From assembly GCF_037645805.1 (NCBI RefSeq), contig NZ_JBBEXE010000002.1:186001-250000 (forward strand): a stretch of 64,000 nt of DNA, read 5' to 3'. A program made the translations under genes and the position numbers. This DNA is from Leptobacterium_A meishanense (GTDB lineage: Bacteria; Bacteroidota; Bacteroidia; Flavobacteriales; Flavobacteriaceae). The notes beneath the pieces are model-generated. The model worked only from the letters and a program-made list of their open reading frames with translations. It made no database searches and was not told the origin of the DNA. This document shows positions 17,650 through 26,089 of this stretch, piece by piece (the stretch's first letter is position 1; every line of letters starts with the position of its first letter).

Positions 17650-19635
17650 TTACTTTTCTTTTACATCTTCTTTCTCTTTACCTGCTTCCTTTTCTTGCAT
17701 GTCTTCTTTTTCATAGGGTCTCTTGCCAAATATTTTTTCAAGGTCATCTTTAAAAATAACCTCTTTTTCTAAGAGTCGTTCACCTAACTCGATGAGCTTA
17801 TCTTTATTTTCCTCAAGAAGGTTTACTGCCCTTTGATATTGCTCTTCTATGATTCGGGAAATTTCTTTATCAATAGTGAGTGCTGTTTCCTCACTATATG
17901 GTTTTGTAAAACTGTAATCACTTTGTCCAGTAGAATCATAATAAGTGAGGTTGCCAATTTTTTCATTAAGCCCATAAATAGTAACCATTGCTCTCGCTTG
18001 CTTGGTAATTTTTTCAAGGTCACTTAACGCCCCGGTAGATATTTTGTCAAAAATAATTTTTTCAGCAGCCCTTCCTCCCAATGTTGCACACATTTCGTCG
18101 AGCATTTGGTCAGGTCTTACAATTAAACGTTCTTCCGGTAAATACCATGCTGCACCTAAAGACTGTCCTCTGGGAACTATAGTCACTTTTACGAGAGGAG
18201 CGGCATGTTCCAACATCCAGCTTACAGTAGCATGACCTGCTTCATGATAAGCGATGGTTTTTTTCTCTTCAGGGGTAATTATTTTATTTTTCTTCTCCAG
18301 CCCACCAACAATACGGTCTACCGCATCAAGAAAGTCTTGCCGGTCTACTGCCTTTTTTCCATTTCTTGCTGCTATAAGGGCGGCTTCATTACAAACATTG
18401 GCAATATCTGCCCCTGAAAAACCGGGGGTTTGTCTTGCAAGAAAATCCATATCCAATGTTTCAGAAACCTTAATAGGCCTGAGATGGACTTCAAAAATTT
18501 CTTTACGTTCGCGTAAATCGGGTAAATCTACATAGATTTGCCTATCAAATCTTCCGGCCCGCATCAATGCTTTGTCCAGAATATCTGCCCGGTTTGTAGC
18601 AGCCAATACAATGACATTGGTATTAGTGCCAAAACCATCCATTTCTGTTAGTAGTTGATTAAGAGTATTTTCTCTTTCGTCATTTGAGCCGGTGAAGTTG
18701 TTTTTCCCCCGAGCACGTCCGATAGCGTCTATCTCATCAATAAAAACAATAGCAGGGGCTTTATCTTTTGCTTGTTTAAATAAATCCCTTACCCTAGAGG
18801 CACCTACACCAACAAACATTTCTACAAAGTCAGAACCGGATAATGAAAAGAAAGGTACTTTTGCTTCTCCTGCTACTGCTTTAGCAAGAAGGGTTTTTCC
18901 GGTTCCCGGAGGGCCTACAAGTAAAGCACCCTTTGGAATTTTACCTCCTAATGAAGTATATTTTTCAGGTTTCTTTAGAAATTCAACAATTTCCTGGACT
19001 TCTTCTTTGGCGCCTTCTAATCCTGCAACATCTTTAAAAGTTACTTTAGTATCTATTTTTTCATCAAAGAGGCGTGCTTTCGATTTTCCAATATTGAATA
19101 TTTGAGCACCTGCACCACCGCCACCGCCACCTGACATACGTCGCATAATAAAAATCCATATGACAATAATTAAAACAAATGGCAATAATGTAAGTATAAG
19201 GTCACCGAACAGATTGGATTCGGTATCATAGTCTATGATAGTATCTAGGTTATTGTCCTGTTTGGTTTTTTTAATTTCATTTTCAAAATTTTGAAGGTCT
19301 CCAAACTTTAACTCGTAATGAGGTGTTTTTCCTGTAGAAGGCAAAAAAGAATTTGTGCCAATGTCTTTATGAATGTCTTTCGTTAAAGCCTCTTCCGTAA
19401 GGAATACTTTTGCTTGTCGCGTATTGGTAATAATAACAATCTCTTCAACATCCCCATTTTTTAGAAACTCTTGAAGCTCAGAAGGTGTAGTAGGGGCTAA
19501 TTTCTGAAATCCACCTCCTCCAGAGAAAAACTGCATTCCAATAATGACTATGAGTATTACCGCATAGACCCAGTAAGAGCTAAATCTTGGTTTTTTAGGG
19601 TTTGTATTAGGAGTTCTATTATATTTCTTTGCCAT
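17650..19635 (-). CDS. ftsH: ATP-dependent zinc metalloprotease FtsH
   Basis: A 661-residue membrane-bound AAA+ protease that degrades misfolded membrane proteins and regulatory substrates. Two membrane helices (about 21-37 and 144-164) flank a periplasmic domain. A glycine-rich linker follows, then Walker A GPPGTGKT (241-248), Walker B IVFIDEIDA (Asp300/Glu301), and the zinc site HEAGH (464-468). The C terminus is highly charged and Glu/Lys-rich. It starts 15 bases after rsfS; the 109-base gap to the LUD gene may allow extra regulation. Confidence 0.97.
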   Translation of the reverse strand: MAKKYNRTPNTNPKKPRFSSYWVYAVILIVIIGMQFFSGGGGFQKLAPTTPSELQEFLKNGDVEEIVIITNTRQAKVFLTEEALTKDIHKDIGTNSFLPSTGKTPHYELKFGDLQNFENEIKKTKQDNNLDTIIDYDTESNLFGDLILTLLPFVLIIVIWIFIMRRMSGGGGGGAGAQIFNIGKSKARLFDEKIDTKVTFKDVAGLEGAKEEVQEIVEFLKKPEKYTSLGGKIPKGALLVGPPGTGKTLLAKAVAGEAKVPFFSLSGSDFVEMFVGVGASRVRDLFKQAKDKAPAIVFIDEIDAIGRARGKNNFTGSNDERENTLNQLLTEMDGFGTNTNVIVLAATNRADILDKALMRAGRFDRQIYVDLPDLRERKEIFEVHLRPIKVSETLDMDFLARQTPGFSGADIANVCNEAALIAARNGKKAVDRQDFLDAVDRIVGGLEKKNKIITPEEKKTIAYHEAGHATVSWMLEHAAPLVKVTIVPRGQSLGAAWYLPEERLIVRPDQMLDEMCATLGGRAAEKIIFDKISTGALSDLEKITKQARAMVTIYGLNEKIGNLTYYDSTGQSDYSFTKPYSEETALTIDKEISRIIEEQYQRAVNLLEENKDKLIELGERLLEKEVIFKDDLEKIFGKRPYEKEDMQEKEAGKEKEDVKEK

Positions 19636-19650
19636 TTTGTGTTTTTAACT

Positions 19651-20022
19651 TTAGTAATTAGAAGGAATGGAATTAACTTTTGCATCACCCCATAATCCTT
19701 CAATGTCATAATATTCTCGGGTCTGTTTTTGAAATACATGGACTACAACATCTACATAGTCCATTAAAATCCATTCACTATTATCTGAGCCTTCAACATG
19801 CCAAGGCTTGTCTTTATTTTCTTTACTAACAGTTTTCTGGATGGAATTTACAATGGCATTTACATGTGTATTTGAAGTACCATTACAAATAATGAAGTAG
19901 TCGCAAACAGTATTTTCAATAGCTCTCAAGTCTAAAATACTTATATCTTTTCCTTTTACTTCTTCTATTCCTTTGATAATAAGTGTTATGAGTTGATCAG
20001 GACTACTTTTTTTTATTGCCAT
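19651..20022 (-). CDS. rsfS: Ribosomal silencing factor
   Basis: A 123-residue RsfS/DUF143 protein that binds ribosomal protein L14 and blocks subunit joining under starvation. Motifs include DYFIICNGTSNTHVNAI, PWHVEGSDNSEWILMDYVDVVVHVF and the C-terminal YYDIEGLWGDA. It is the first gene of the minus-strand block leading into ftsH, with a TAnnTTTG box 20 bases upstream. Divergent from birA. Confidence 0.95.
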   Translation of the reverse strand: MAIKKSSPDQLITLIIKGIEEVKGKDISILDLRAIENTVCDYFIICNGTSNTHVNAIVNSIQKTVSKENKDKPWHVEGSDNSEWILMDYVDVVVHVFQKQTREYYDIEGLWGDAKVNSIPSNY

Positions 20023-20041
20023 TAAATTTATTTACTTTACG

Positions 20042-20049
20042 CAAAGTTA
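20042..20049 (-). promoter_or_regulatory. Likely -7 promoter box of rsfS-ftsH (TAACTTTG)
   Basis: An exact TAnnTTTG match on the minus strand, 19 bases before the rsfS ATG. A TTG lies 25 bases upstream (20077-20075), slightly beyond the usual spacing. It would drive the rsfS-ftsH and downstream lipid genes. Confidence 0.5.
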
Positions 20050-20117
20050 TTACTTTTTTGTCTTTTCGACCATTCAAATTAACATAAGATTAGATAATAA
20101 AATCAAATGCTGTCTTC

Positions 20118-20849
20118 ATGGATATGATCAAACTTGATGCCATTGATTCTACAAATAGTTTTTTAAAAAAATTAAGTGGTGAAAAAGAACTGAATGATTA
20201 TACAGTAGTACTTGCAGAATACCAATCGGGCGGGAGAGGGCAAATGGGCACTTCCTGGAAGTCGGAACCGGGCAAAAACCTTACCTGTAGTATCTATAAG
20301 AAGGTTTTGTGTGTTGACAGAACAGCGCAATTTTACTTGAATATAGCAGTTTCATTGGCTGTTTATGATGTTTTGCAATCATTGACGATCCCACAGTTGA
20401 AAATCAAATGGCCGAACGACATTTTGTCAGCAAATCAAAAAATATGTGGGATTCTCATAGAAAATGTCATAAAACAGGGGCAGTTATATAATACTATTAT
20501 AGGAATTGGGTTAAATGTCAACCAAACAGATTTTTCTGGTTTATTGAATGCTACCTCATTAAAATTGTTAACAGGACGAAGCTATGATTTGGATGAACTC
20601 GTACAACGGATCATTCAAAAATTACAGATATATGAAAAATATATCATCGAAAAGATATTTAAGGAATTATCTCAAACCTATGAAGCATGTCTTTTCAGAA
20701 AGGATAAGCCTTCGACATTTAAAGATGCTAAGGGGCAATTATTCATGGGGTATATAAAAGGAATTTCTAATGACGGAAGATTAAAAGTTTTGCTAGAAGA
20801 TGAAGTAATGAAAGAATTTGAGCTGAAAGAAGTAAAACTTCTTTACTGA
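20118..20849 (+). CDS. birA: Biotin--[acetyl-CoA-carboxylase] ligase
   Basis: A 243-residue cytosolic ligase that attaches biotin to the carboxyl-carrier protein. It has only the catalytic and C-terminal domains; the N-terminal DNA-binding domain of E. coli BirA is absent, so it should not act as a repressor. Motifs are the biotinyl-AMP loop GRGQMGTSW, KIKWPNDIL, and CGILIENV. Monocistronic on the plus strand, ending 16 bases before the convergent SRPBCC gene. Confidence 0.95.
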   Translation: MDMIKLDAIDSTNSFLKKLSGEKELNDYTVVLAEYQSGGRGQMGTSWKSEPGKNLTCSIYKKVLCVDRTAQFYLNIAVSLAVYDVLQSLTIPQLKIKWPNDILSANQKICGILIENVIKQGQLYNTIIGIGLNVNQTDFSGLLNATSLKLLTGRSYDLDELVQRIIQKLQIYEKYIIEKIFKELSQTYEACLFRKDKPSTFKDAKGQLFMGYIKGISNDGRLKVLLEDEVMKEFELKEVKLLY

Positions 20850-20865
20850 GATGGATAAAATTCAA

Positions 20866-21258
20866 TTATAATGTTTTCATTTTTTCTGCAAGGGTATTGA
20901 TAAAACTAGTAATAGGGCCTTTTATCATCATGGCCATCATAGGGTTAAAAGAACCTTCAAAAGTTAATTGTGCTTCACTTTTTGTTGTTTCGATTTCATG
21001 AATATCTGCGGTCAGTGTAAAAGGCAGCTTATCGCTTGCAGCACCCAAAATTATTTTATCAAAAGGTTGTTTTTCTTTAAGCTTAAGAACAATTTCGGGC
21101 ATTCCTTTTAGCGCAAAAACAAAAGTGTCGGCTTCGAGGACTTCAAACTTGCTCATGTTTTCTGGCATGAGTTTTTCAAAGTTTTTTATATCACTCAAAA
21201 GCTCAAATAATTCTTGTGCAGATTTGTTGACAGTAACTTTTGGACTTTGTATATTCAT
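20866..21258 (-). CDS. SRPBCC-fold small protein
   Basis: A 130-residue protein of the START/Bet v1-like (SRPBCC) superfamily: VTVNKSAQELFELLSDIKNFEKLMP is the usual beta-helix opening (shown here as VNKSAQELFELLSDIKNF), and the family's long C-terminal helix (PITSFINTLAEKMKTL) is present. The ligand is unknown. It starts 16 bases after pyrE and is probably cotranscribed, an arrangement common in flavobacteria but without a known functional reason. Confidence 0.75.
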   Translation of the reverse strand: MNIQSPKVTVNKSAQELFELLSDIKNFEKLMPENMSKFEVLEADTFVFALKGMPEIVLKLKEKQPFDKIILGAASDKLPFTLTADIHEIETTKSEAQLTFEGSFNPMMAMMIKGPITSFINTLAEKMKTL

Positions 21259-21274
21259 AACCTAATTAGGGATT

Positions 21275-21916
21275 CTAGGGAGTCCATTCGGATGGATTGG
21301 ACTTCCAATCTTTTAAAGTTTGTAATTCTTTTTCGTTAATATAATTTGTTGCAATAGCTTGCTCTAATAGCATATCATAATTGCTCAGGGTACATAAATT
21401 TACTTTTTCTTTTTCAAAGTTTTTTAAGGATATCTCAAAACCATAAGAAAAGATCGCGATCATACCTTTGATAGTTGTACCGGCATCTTTTAATGCATAA
21501 ACAGCATTTAAACTACTTTTTCCGGTACTGATAAGGTCTTCAACCACCACAATATTTTGTCCTTTTTCTAGAAAACCTTCAATTTGATTTTGCCTTCCAT
21601 GCGATTTAGCCTCAGGTCGCACATATACAAAAGGCAACCCCATGTATTCTGCTACAAGCATGCCAATACCAATGGCTCCGGTAGCTACCCCGGCAATTAC
21701 GTCGGGTTTTCCATATTGTCTTTCTAGTTGTTTTGCCATTTGTTCTCTGATAAAGTTCCTGATGGCAGGAAAAGACAAGATAATCCTGTTGTCACAATAG
21801 ATAGGTGATTTCCATCCTGAAGCCCATGTAAAAGGATTTTTAGGATTCAATTTTATTGCATTAATTTGTAATAACAGTTCGGCTGTTTTTTTAGCAATTT
21901 CTTTATCTAGAACCAT
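21275..21916 (-). CDS. pyrE: Orotate phosphoribosyltransferase
   Basis: A 213-residue type I phosphoribosyltransferase that makes OMP in pyrimidine synthesis. Key parts are NPFTWASGWKSPIYCDNR near the N terminus, YVRPEAKSHGRQNQIEG, and the PRPP-binding loop VVVEDLISTGKSS. The ATG at 21916 gives the normal family N terminus. That ATG shares bases with a potential start of the divergent NUDIX gene in the sequence CCATGG. Confidence 0.96.
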   Translation of the reverse strand: MVLDKEIAKKTAELLLQINAIKLNPKNPFTWASGWKSPIYCDNRIILSFPAIRNFIREQMAKQLERQYGKPDVIAGVATGAIGIGMLVAEYMGLPFVYVRPEAKSHGRQNQIEGFLEKGQNIVVVEDLISTGKSSLNAVYALKDAGTTIKGMIAIFSYGFEISLKNFEKEKVNLCTLSNYDMLLEQAIATNYINEKELQTLKDWKSNPSEWTP

Positions 21917-21923
21917 GGTGCAA

Positions 21924-22514
21924 ATGTATGAAGTTTTTGTGAACGATCATCGTATTGTATTAACAAACAAGCTGGTAAAAGAATCAGGTTTTAAGTTGTT
22001 TTTATTTGAAACGGTGAATATGGAGGAAGTGATACGGCAACTTACGAAAAAAGAGATCAGAGCAGCGTATTTGTATCATCTTGATGCATCTCAACTATTG
22101 CCCATTCTTAAGAAGAAAATGTCATTAGTGGTTGCTGCCGGTGGATTGGTTTTGAATAAAGAGAAAGAAGTGCTTTTTATTTTTCGAAATGGTAAATGGG
22201 ACCTTCCGAAAGGGAAAGTTGATAAGGGAGAAACCCTTGAAAAGGCAGCTATTCGTGAAGTAGAAGAGGAGACAGGGGTAAAAAAACTGGTGATCGATAA
22301 TTTTTTAGCAAGGACTTATCATATATTTAAAAGGAACGGGAAGTACAAGTTAAAGGAAACACATTGGTTTACAATGAAAACCGAGTATAGAGGTGAACTG
22401 GTTGCAGAATGTGAAGAAGGTATTGAACATGTTGAATGGAAGTCTGCAACACAAATACCGGAGGCTCTTAAAAATTCATATCAAAACATTAAATCGCTCC
22501 TCAAGGATTATTAG
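21924..22514 (+). CDS. NUDIX hydrolase
   Basis: A hydrolase of about 196 residues acting on a nucleoside diphosphate linked to another moiety. The Nudix box is complete: GKVDKGETLEKAAIREVEEE followed by TGV, with the catalytic REVEEE. An N-terminal extension of about 65 residues precedes the fold. Two starts are possible: ATG at 21915, which overlaps the pyrE start codon on the other strand, or ATG at 21924, three codons in; I prefer the second, with moderate certainty. The last 14 bases overlap the convergent M14 gene. Confidence 0.88.
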   Translation: MYEVFVNDHRIVLTNKLVKESGFKLFLFETVNMEEVIRQLTKKEIRAAYLYHLDASQLLPILKKKMSLVVAAGGLVLNKEKEVLFIFRNGKWDLPKGKVDKGETLEKAAIREVEEETGVKKLVIDNFLARTYHIFKRNGKYKLKETHWFTMKTEYRGELVAECEEGIEHVEWKSATQIPEALKNSYQNIKSLLKDY

Positions 22515-24258
22515 TTGGCTTAGGAACCCGATAGACCGGATAATTCATATGTGCTTTTTCATAATGAGCGGAGTGTTCATATAACCAATTAAGTTGGGCA
22601 TATGCATTTGATGAAAAATCAGGATCTGCTAACTTTTTAGCCTCAAAAGCTTCTTTAAGTTCAGGGTCACTATCAAGCATTTGTTTGGCGATATCTTCAA
22701 AAACATAGGGAGAAAAGTTTTCTTTTCGCTGCAAAATAGTATCAAAAAAGTTCCAATTGAAAAAGGAATCCGGAGCTTCAGGTTCTAGGGTTTCCAGTAG
22801 GTACCGTATTCCGGGCTGGTTGGTTTTTACCATGATATCTCCTTTCCTAAAAGCAATACTATCAAGAGCAGAAATAACTTTAGTGTTGTAATGTAGATAG
22901 TGGCCTTCATATGCAGAAGGACGGGTTTTATAATCCGTTATCCGATATTTTTCTACCCAAATAAGGGTATCGTTCACCATTGTTTTCATTGCTATGTTGT
23001 TGTATTTCATAAGTTGAATTACTTCGCTCCACGCTTGTGGAATAATGTATGCTTCCGGAATTTCTACTTCATTTACTGCTTTAAAATAATTTTGATAAAC
23101 AACTTCTTTTATAAAAGGGCGATCGGTATTGTATTTAAGTCTTGGAAGTCCTGTGACATCACTTGTAATGGTATCGGCCTCAAAACCTTTAAATTGAAGT
23201 ACTGTGGTTTGTGTAGTGTCAATTCCCCAATTTAGTGCATACGTTTTGCTATTTTGAAAAGCTTCAAAGGCTTCTTTACGGAGGTTTTTTATACTGTCAT
23301 AATCCTTATCAGCAATGGAAACCATACTTTTCATAATCTCATAGGTACCCTCTACACGTTGTTTATAGGGTTTTAGCATGTGTGTTTCTACCATCATACC
23401 TAAGGTATTCCATAGGGAGGTATAACCAGTCGAGTACCTAGGGGAATCCATAAATTGGGAAAATCCGCTTTCCGGAACTCTGTTATATACGTTTACATAG
23501 GGAGTAATGTCCCATTCTTTTTTTGCAAGATCGGCTTCCAATTTTGGCATTAATTGCGTATGGAGATAACCTCCGAGATTGCCACCTAATTTGTTATGTT
23601 GTGTAAAAAGATGTGTTAAAGTGTATTGATAATCAGCGCCATTACTTACATGATTATCTATAAAAATATCAGGCTGTACCAAATGGAATATTTCTGCAAA
23701 AGACCGTGCATTTTGTGTATCGTTTTTAATGAAATCCCTATTTAAGTCATAATTTCGGGCATTGCCCCGGAAACCATAGGCTACAGGGCCATTTTGGTTA
23801 GCTCTTGTAGTAGTGTTTCTGTTTAAGGCCCCACCAATATTGTAGATAGGAATGGTGACTAATACAGTTTGTTTAGGAGCATTGACAGTGCCTTTGGCCA
23901 AATCCCTGAACAATAGCATAGTTGCATCTACACCATCGCTTTCTCCCGGGTGAATGGCATTATTGATAAGGATGATGGTATTTTGATCACGTAATTTAGA
24001 AAAGTTGAAATCACCAGCAGCATTGTATGTAACTATATGGAGCGGATAACCACTATCTGTTTGCCCCATCGTCTGGATATTTATAGAGGGGAATTCACGC
24101 GCCAGTTCAATATAATAATCAATAACTTCCTGATAAACAGGTGTTTCTGTGCCATTGCTCAATTCAAATTGAGTAATAAAACTTTCTTTTTTTTCTTTTT
24201 TAGTGTCCTTACAAGCTATGAGAATAAGCAATGCTATTAAAAAAAAGTAACGTTTCAT
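22501..24258 (-). CDS. M14-family zinc carboxypeptidase, lipoprotein
   Basis: A 585-residue exported metallopeptidase. The signal peptide ends in a lipobox with Cys16 (LILIAC), so it is probably lipid-anchored. Zinc ligands of the M14 type are His103 and Glu106 (HPGESDG) and His203 (DNHVSNG). Substrate-binding arginines lie around FRGNARNYDLNRDF, and a likely catalytic Glu in MMVETHML. The C-terminal ~200 residues are an accessory region. A TAnnTTTG box lies upstream at 24285-24292. It is probably involved in peptide scavenging. Confidence 0.88.
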   Translation of the reverse strand: MKRYFFLIALLILIACKDTKKEKKESFITQFELSNGTETPVYQEVIDYYIELAREFPSINIQTMGQTDSGYPLHIVTYNAAGDFNFSKLRDQNTIILINNAIHPGESDGVDATMLLFRDLAKGTVNAPKQTVLVTIPIYNIGGALNRNTTTRANQNGPVAYGFRGNARNYDLNRDFIKNDTQNARSFAEIFHLVQPDIFIDNHVSNGADYQYTLTHLFTQHNKLGGNLGGYLHTQLMPKLEADLAKKEWDITPYVNVYNRVPESGFSQFMDSPRYSTGYTSLWNTLGMMVETHMLKPYKQRVEGTYEIMKSMVSIADKDYDSIKNLRKEAFEAFQNSKTYALNWGIDTTQTTVLQFKGFEADTITSDVTGLPRLKYNTDRPFIKEVVYQNYFKAVNEVEIPEAYIIPQAWSEVIQLMKYNNIAMKTMVNDTLIWVEKYRITDYKTRPSAYEGHYLHYNTKVISALDSIAFRKGDIMVKTNQPGIRYLLETLEPEAPDSFFNWNFFDTILQRKENFSPYVFEDIAKQMLDSDPELKEAFEAKKLADPDFSSNAYAQLNWLYEHSAHYEKAHMNYPVYRVPKPTNNP

Positions 24259-24284
24259 CTATTAACGATTCAAAATTTCAATGT

Positions 24285-24292
24285 CAAACATA
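24285..24292 (-). promoter_or_regulatory. Likely -7 promoter box of the M14 lipoprotein gene (TATGTTTG)
   Basis: An exact TAnnTTTG match on the minus strand, 26 bases before the ATG. No -33 TTG was found at proper spacing. Confidence 0.4.
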
Positions 24293-24342
24293 GTAAAAAA
24301 TAACGGGATAAATGATTGATTAAAAGCAGCTAACATGTATTT

Positions 24343-25953
24343 TTATTTTAATATGAGAATAATAAAACCTGGTTGAAGAGGGTTTATGGATTTAGTTAGA
24401 GTCTTTATGAAATCATTGCCATAGTTCTCATAGAATTCAGCAAAATTAACAATCCTTTCCTGTAAACTCTCATTGGGAAATAGCGCTTCATGTATTTTTC
24501 TAACCCGTATTACATGGTCATTTAATTTTCGTTTCTGAGCCTTTAGCAACCGCTTTTCCAGTTTAATTAACCCTTTTAATTGTTTTACCTCTTGTGCCTT
24601 AACAGCCCCTAGAAAAGATTTATCAGTTTGTTTTGCAAGTTCATACAGTGCTTTGAATTGTTCTTTTAAATGATTTTTCTGAGGTGTAAAATCAATAGAA
24701 ATATCGGAAATGTCTTTTATTTTTTGATTGATCAATTCATTGCGTTTTAGAAAAAGTTGCTGAGGGGCGATGTTTAGTTTTTTAAGTTTTTGTTCTTGGT
24801 TTTTTGATAGTATCAATGCTGAATTTCTAACAAGCAGCATGGGGAAAGGAACCTTCACAGCATTAAAAAAAGAATTAAGCTCCAGCCAATAAGCAATTTC
24901 ACCACCACCTCCAATATAACATAGGTTGGGCAATATAACTTCTTGATAGAGTGGACGGAGTATCACATTAGGGCTAAATCGCTCGGGATTTTTATTTAAG
25001 TGTTTGATGAAATCATCTTTTTTCCATTGCAGGTCAGTATCATTAACAAAGTATATTCCATCTTTTTCAATGATGCGTTCCCGCTTATTTTCCATTAAGT
25101 AAAATAAGTTAATTTCTCTTGGGTTTACCTGAACATTATAGGAAATACTATTTAATTTTTCTGCCTGTTCGGAAACTTTTTTATACGAGGTATTTTTCAA
25201 AAGTTCTTCTTCCATGTATGGAATGAACAGTTGTTTAAATTGTTTGTCATTGCCATCTATAATAACCAATCCATATTCACTAAAGAGTTCATTGGTTAGG
25301 TAACGGGTAGCTTCGGAAAGTGTGTTATGTTTAGCGTATGCTTCTTTGAATAACTTTCGGATTGCATCAGCTTTTTTTCCTATGCCCAATTCTTTTGAAA
25401 ACAAATCAGAAACTGCTTCCAACCCTTCATTAGAAAATGCCCCTACAGCACCCTGGTTGTTATTTTCTACCTGTTTGTCCCACTGAATTTTTTTGCCTTT
25501 ATAATTGAAATACCGGATTTCATCAAAGTCATGGTCTTCTGTGGCCATCCAATATATAGGGATAAAATCATATTCGGGATATTGCTCTTTTAATTTTTTT
25601 ACCAGATTAATTGTAGCAATTATTTTATACAAAAAATAAAGAGGCCCGGTAAATAAGTTTAACTGATGTCCGGTTGTTATGGTATAGGTCGTGCTATTTT
25701 TTAAAAGGGAAAGATTCTTTTTTGTAGCTTCATATAAATGAATGTTTTCGTGCTGGGCTACAAGAGCATCAACGAGAATGTCTCTTGATTTTTGCGAATA
25801 GGATGTTGCCTTTTCTGTTATTTGAGCTTTAAAATTTTCTATGCTCGGATAGCGGTTATAAAAATGTCTTAAGCTATTGTTAGCATCAATATAATCACAT
25901 ATCAGTGTTGAAAAATATCCGGTTTCCTTAAAAGGAATACAATCAGTTGACAT
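24343..25953 (-). CDS. bshC: Bacillithiol biosynthesis cysteine-adding enzyme
   Basis: A 536-residue BshC, which adds cysteine to glucosaminyl-malate in the last step of bacillithiol synthesis. Characteristic parts are ITTGHQLNLFTGPLYFLYKI near residue 92, IYWMATEDHDFDEIRYF, and PNVILRPLYQEVILPNLCYI with GGGGEIAYW following. A long coiled coil (about 385-480) is also typical. The bshA and bshB genes are not in the window. Its presence indicates that the organism uses bacillithiol instead of glutathione as main thiol. Confidence 0.94.
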   Translation of the reverse strand: MSTDCIPFKETGYFSTLICDYIDANNSLRHFYNRYPSIENFKAQITEKATSYSQKSRDILVDALVAQHENIHLYEATKKNLSLLKNSTTYTITTGHQLNLFTGPLYFLYKIIATINLVKKLKEQYPEYDFIPIYWMATEDHDFDEIRYFNYKGKKIQWDKQVENNNQGAVGAFSNEGLEAVSDLFSKELGIGKKADAIRKLFKEAYAKHNTLSEATRYLTNELFSEYGLVIIDGNDKQFKQLFIPYMEEELLKNTSYKKVSEQAEKLNSISYNVQVNPREINLFYLMENKRERIIEKDGIYFVNDTDLQWKKDDFIKHLNKNPERFSPNVILRPLYQEVILPNLCYIGGGGEIAYWLELNSFFNAVKVPFPMLLVRNSALILSKNQEQKLKKLNIAPQQLFLKRNELINQKIKDISDISIDFTPQKNHLKEQFKALYELAKQTDKSFLGAVKAQEVKQLKGLIKLEKRLLKAQKRKLNDHVIRVRKIHEALFPNESLQERIVNFAEFYENYGNDFIKTLTKSINPLQPGFIILILK

Positions 25954-26054
25954 ACAGAAAGTGAAAAAATTAGACGGTAAAGATAAAATTCTTTCTTTTT
26001 TCGATTCCTAAAAATACGTTAAGATGTTTACTATACAATTTGTATTTTAATTAG

Positions 26055-26062
26055 TAGCTTTG
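26055..26062 (+). promoter_or_regulatory. Likely -7 promoter box of the large M14 gene (TAGCTTTG)
   Basis: An exact TAnnTTTG match 27 bases before the ATG at 26090, in the divergent gap with bshC. The nearest TTG is only 12 bases upstream, too close, so the -33 part is unresolved. Confidence 0.4.
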
Positions 26063-26089
26063 GAAAGATATCAATAAACACTGTAACAA

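Noticed and set aside
18692..19105. 137-residue plus-strand frame opposite ftsH
   Set aside because: Shadow of the AAA+ domain in the antisense direction; no start context or family resemblance.
20118..20849. BirA biotin loop reading GRGQMGT instead of GRGRRGR
   Set aside because: Considered as a possible loss of function, but this variant is usual in Bacteroidota BirA and the rest of the active site is intact.
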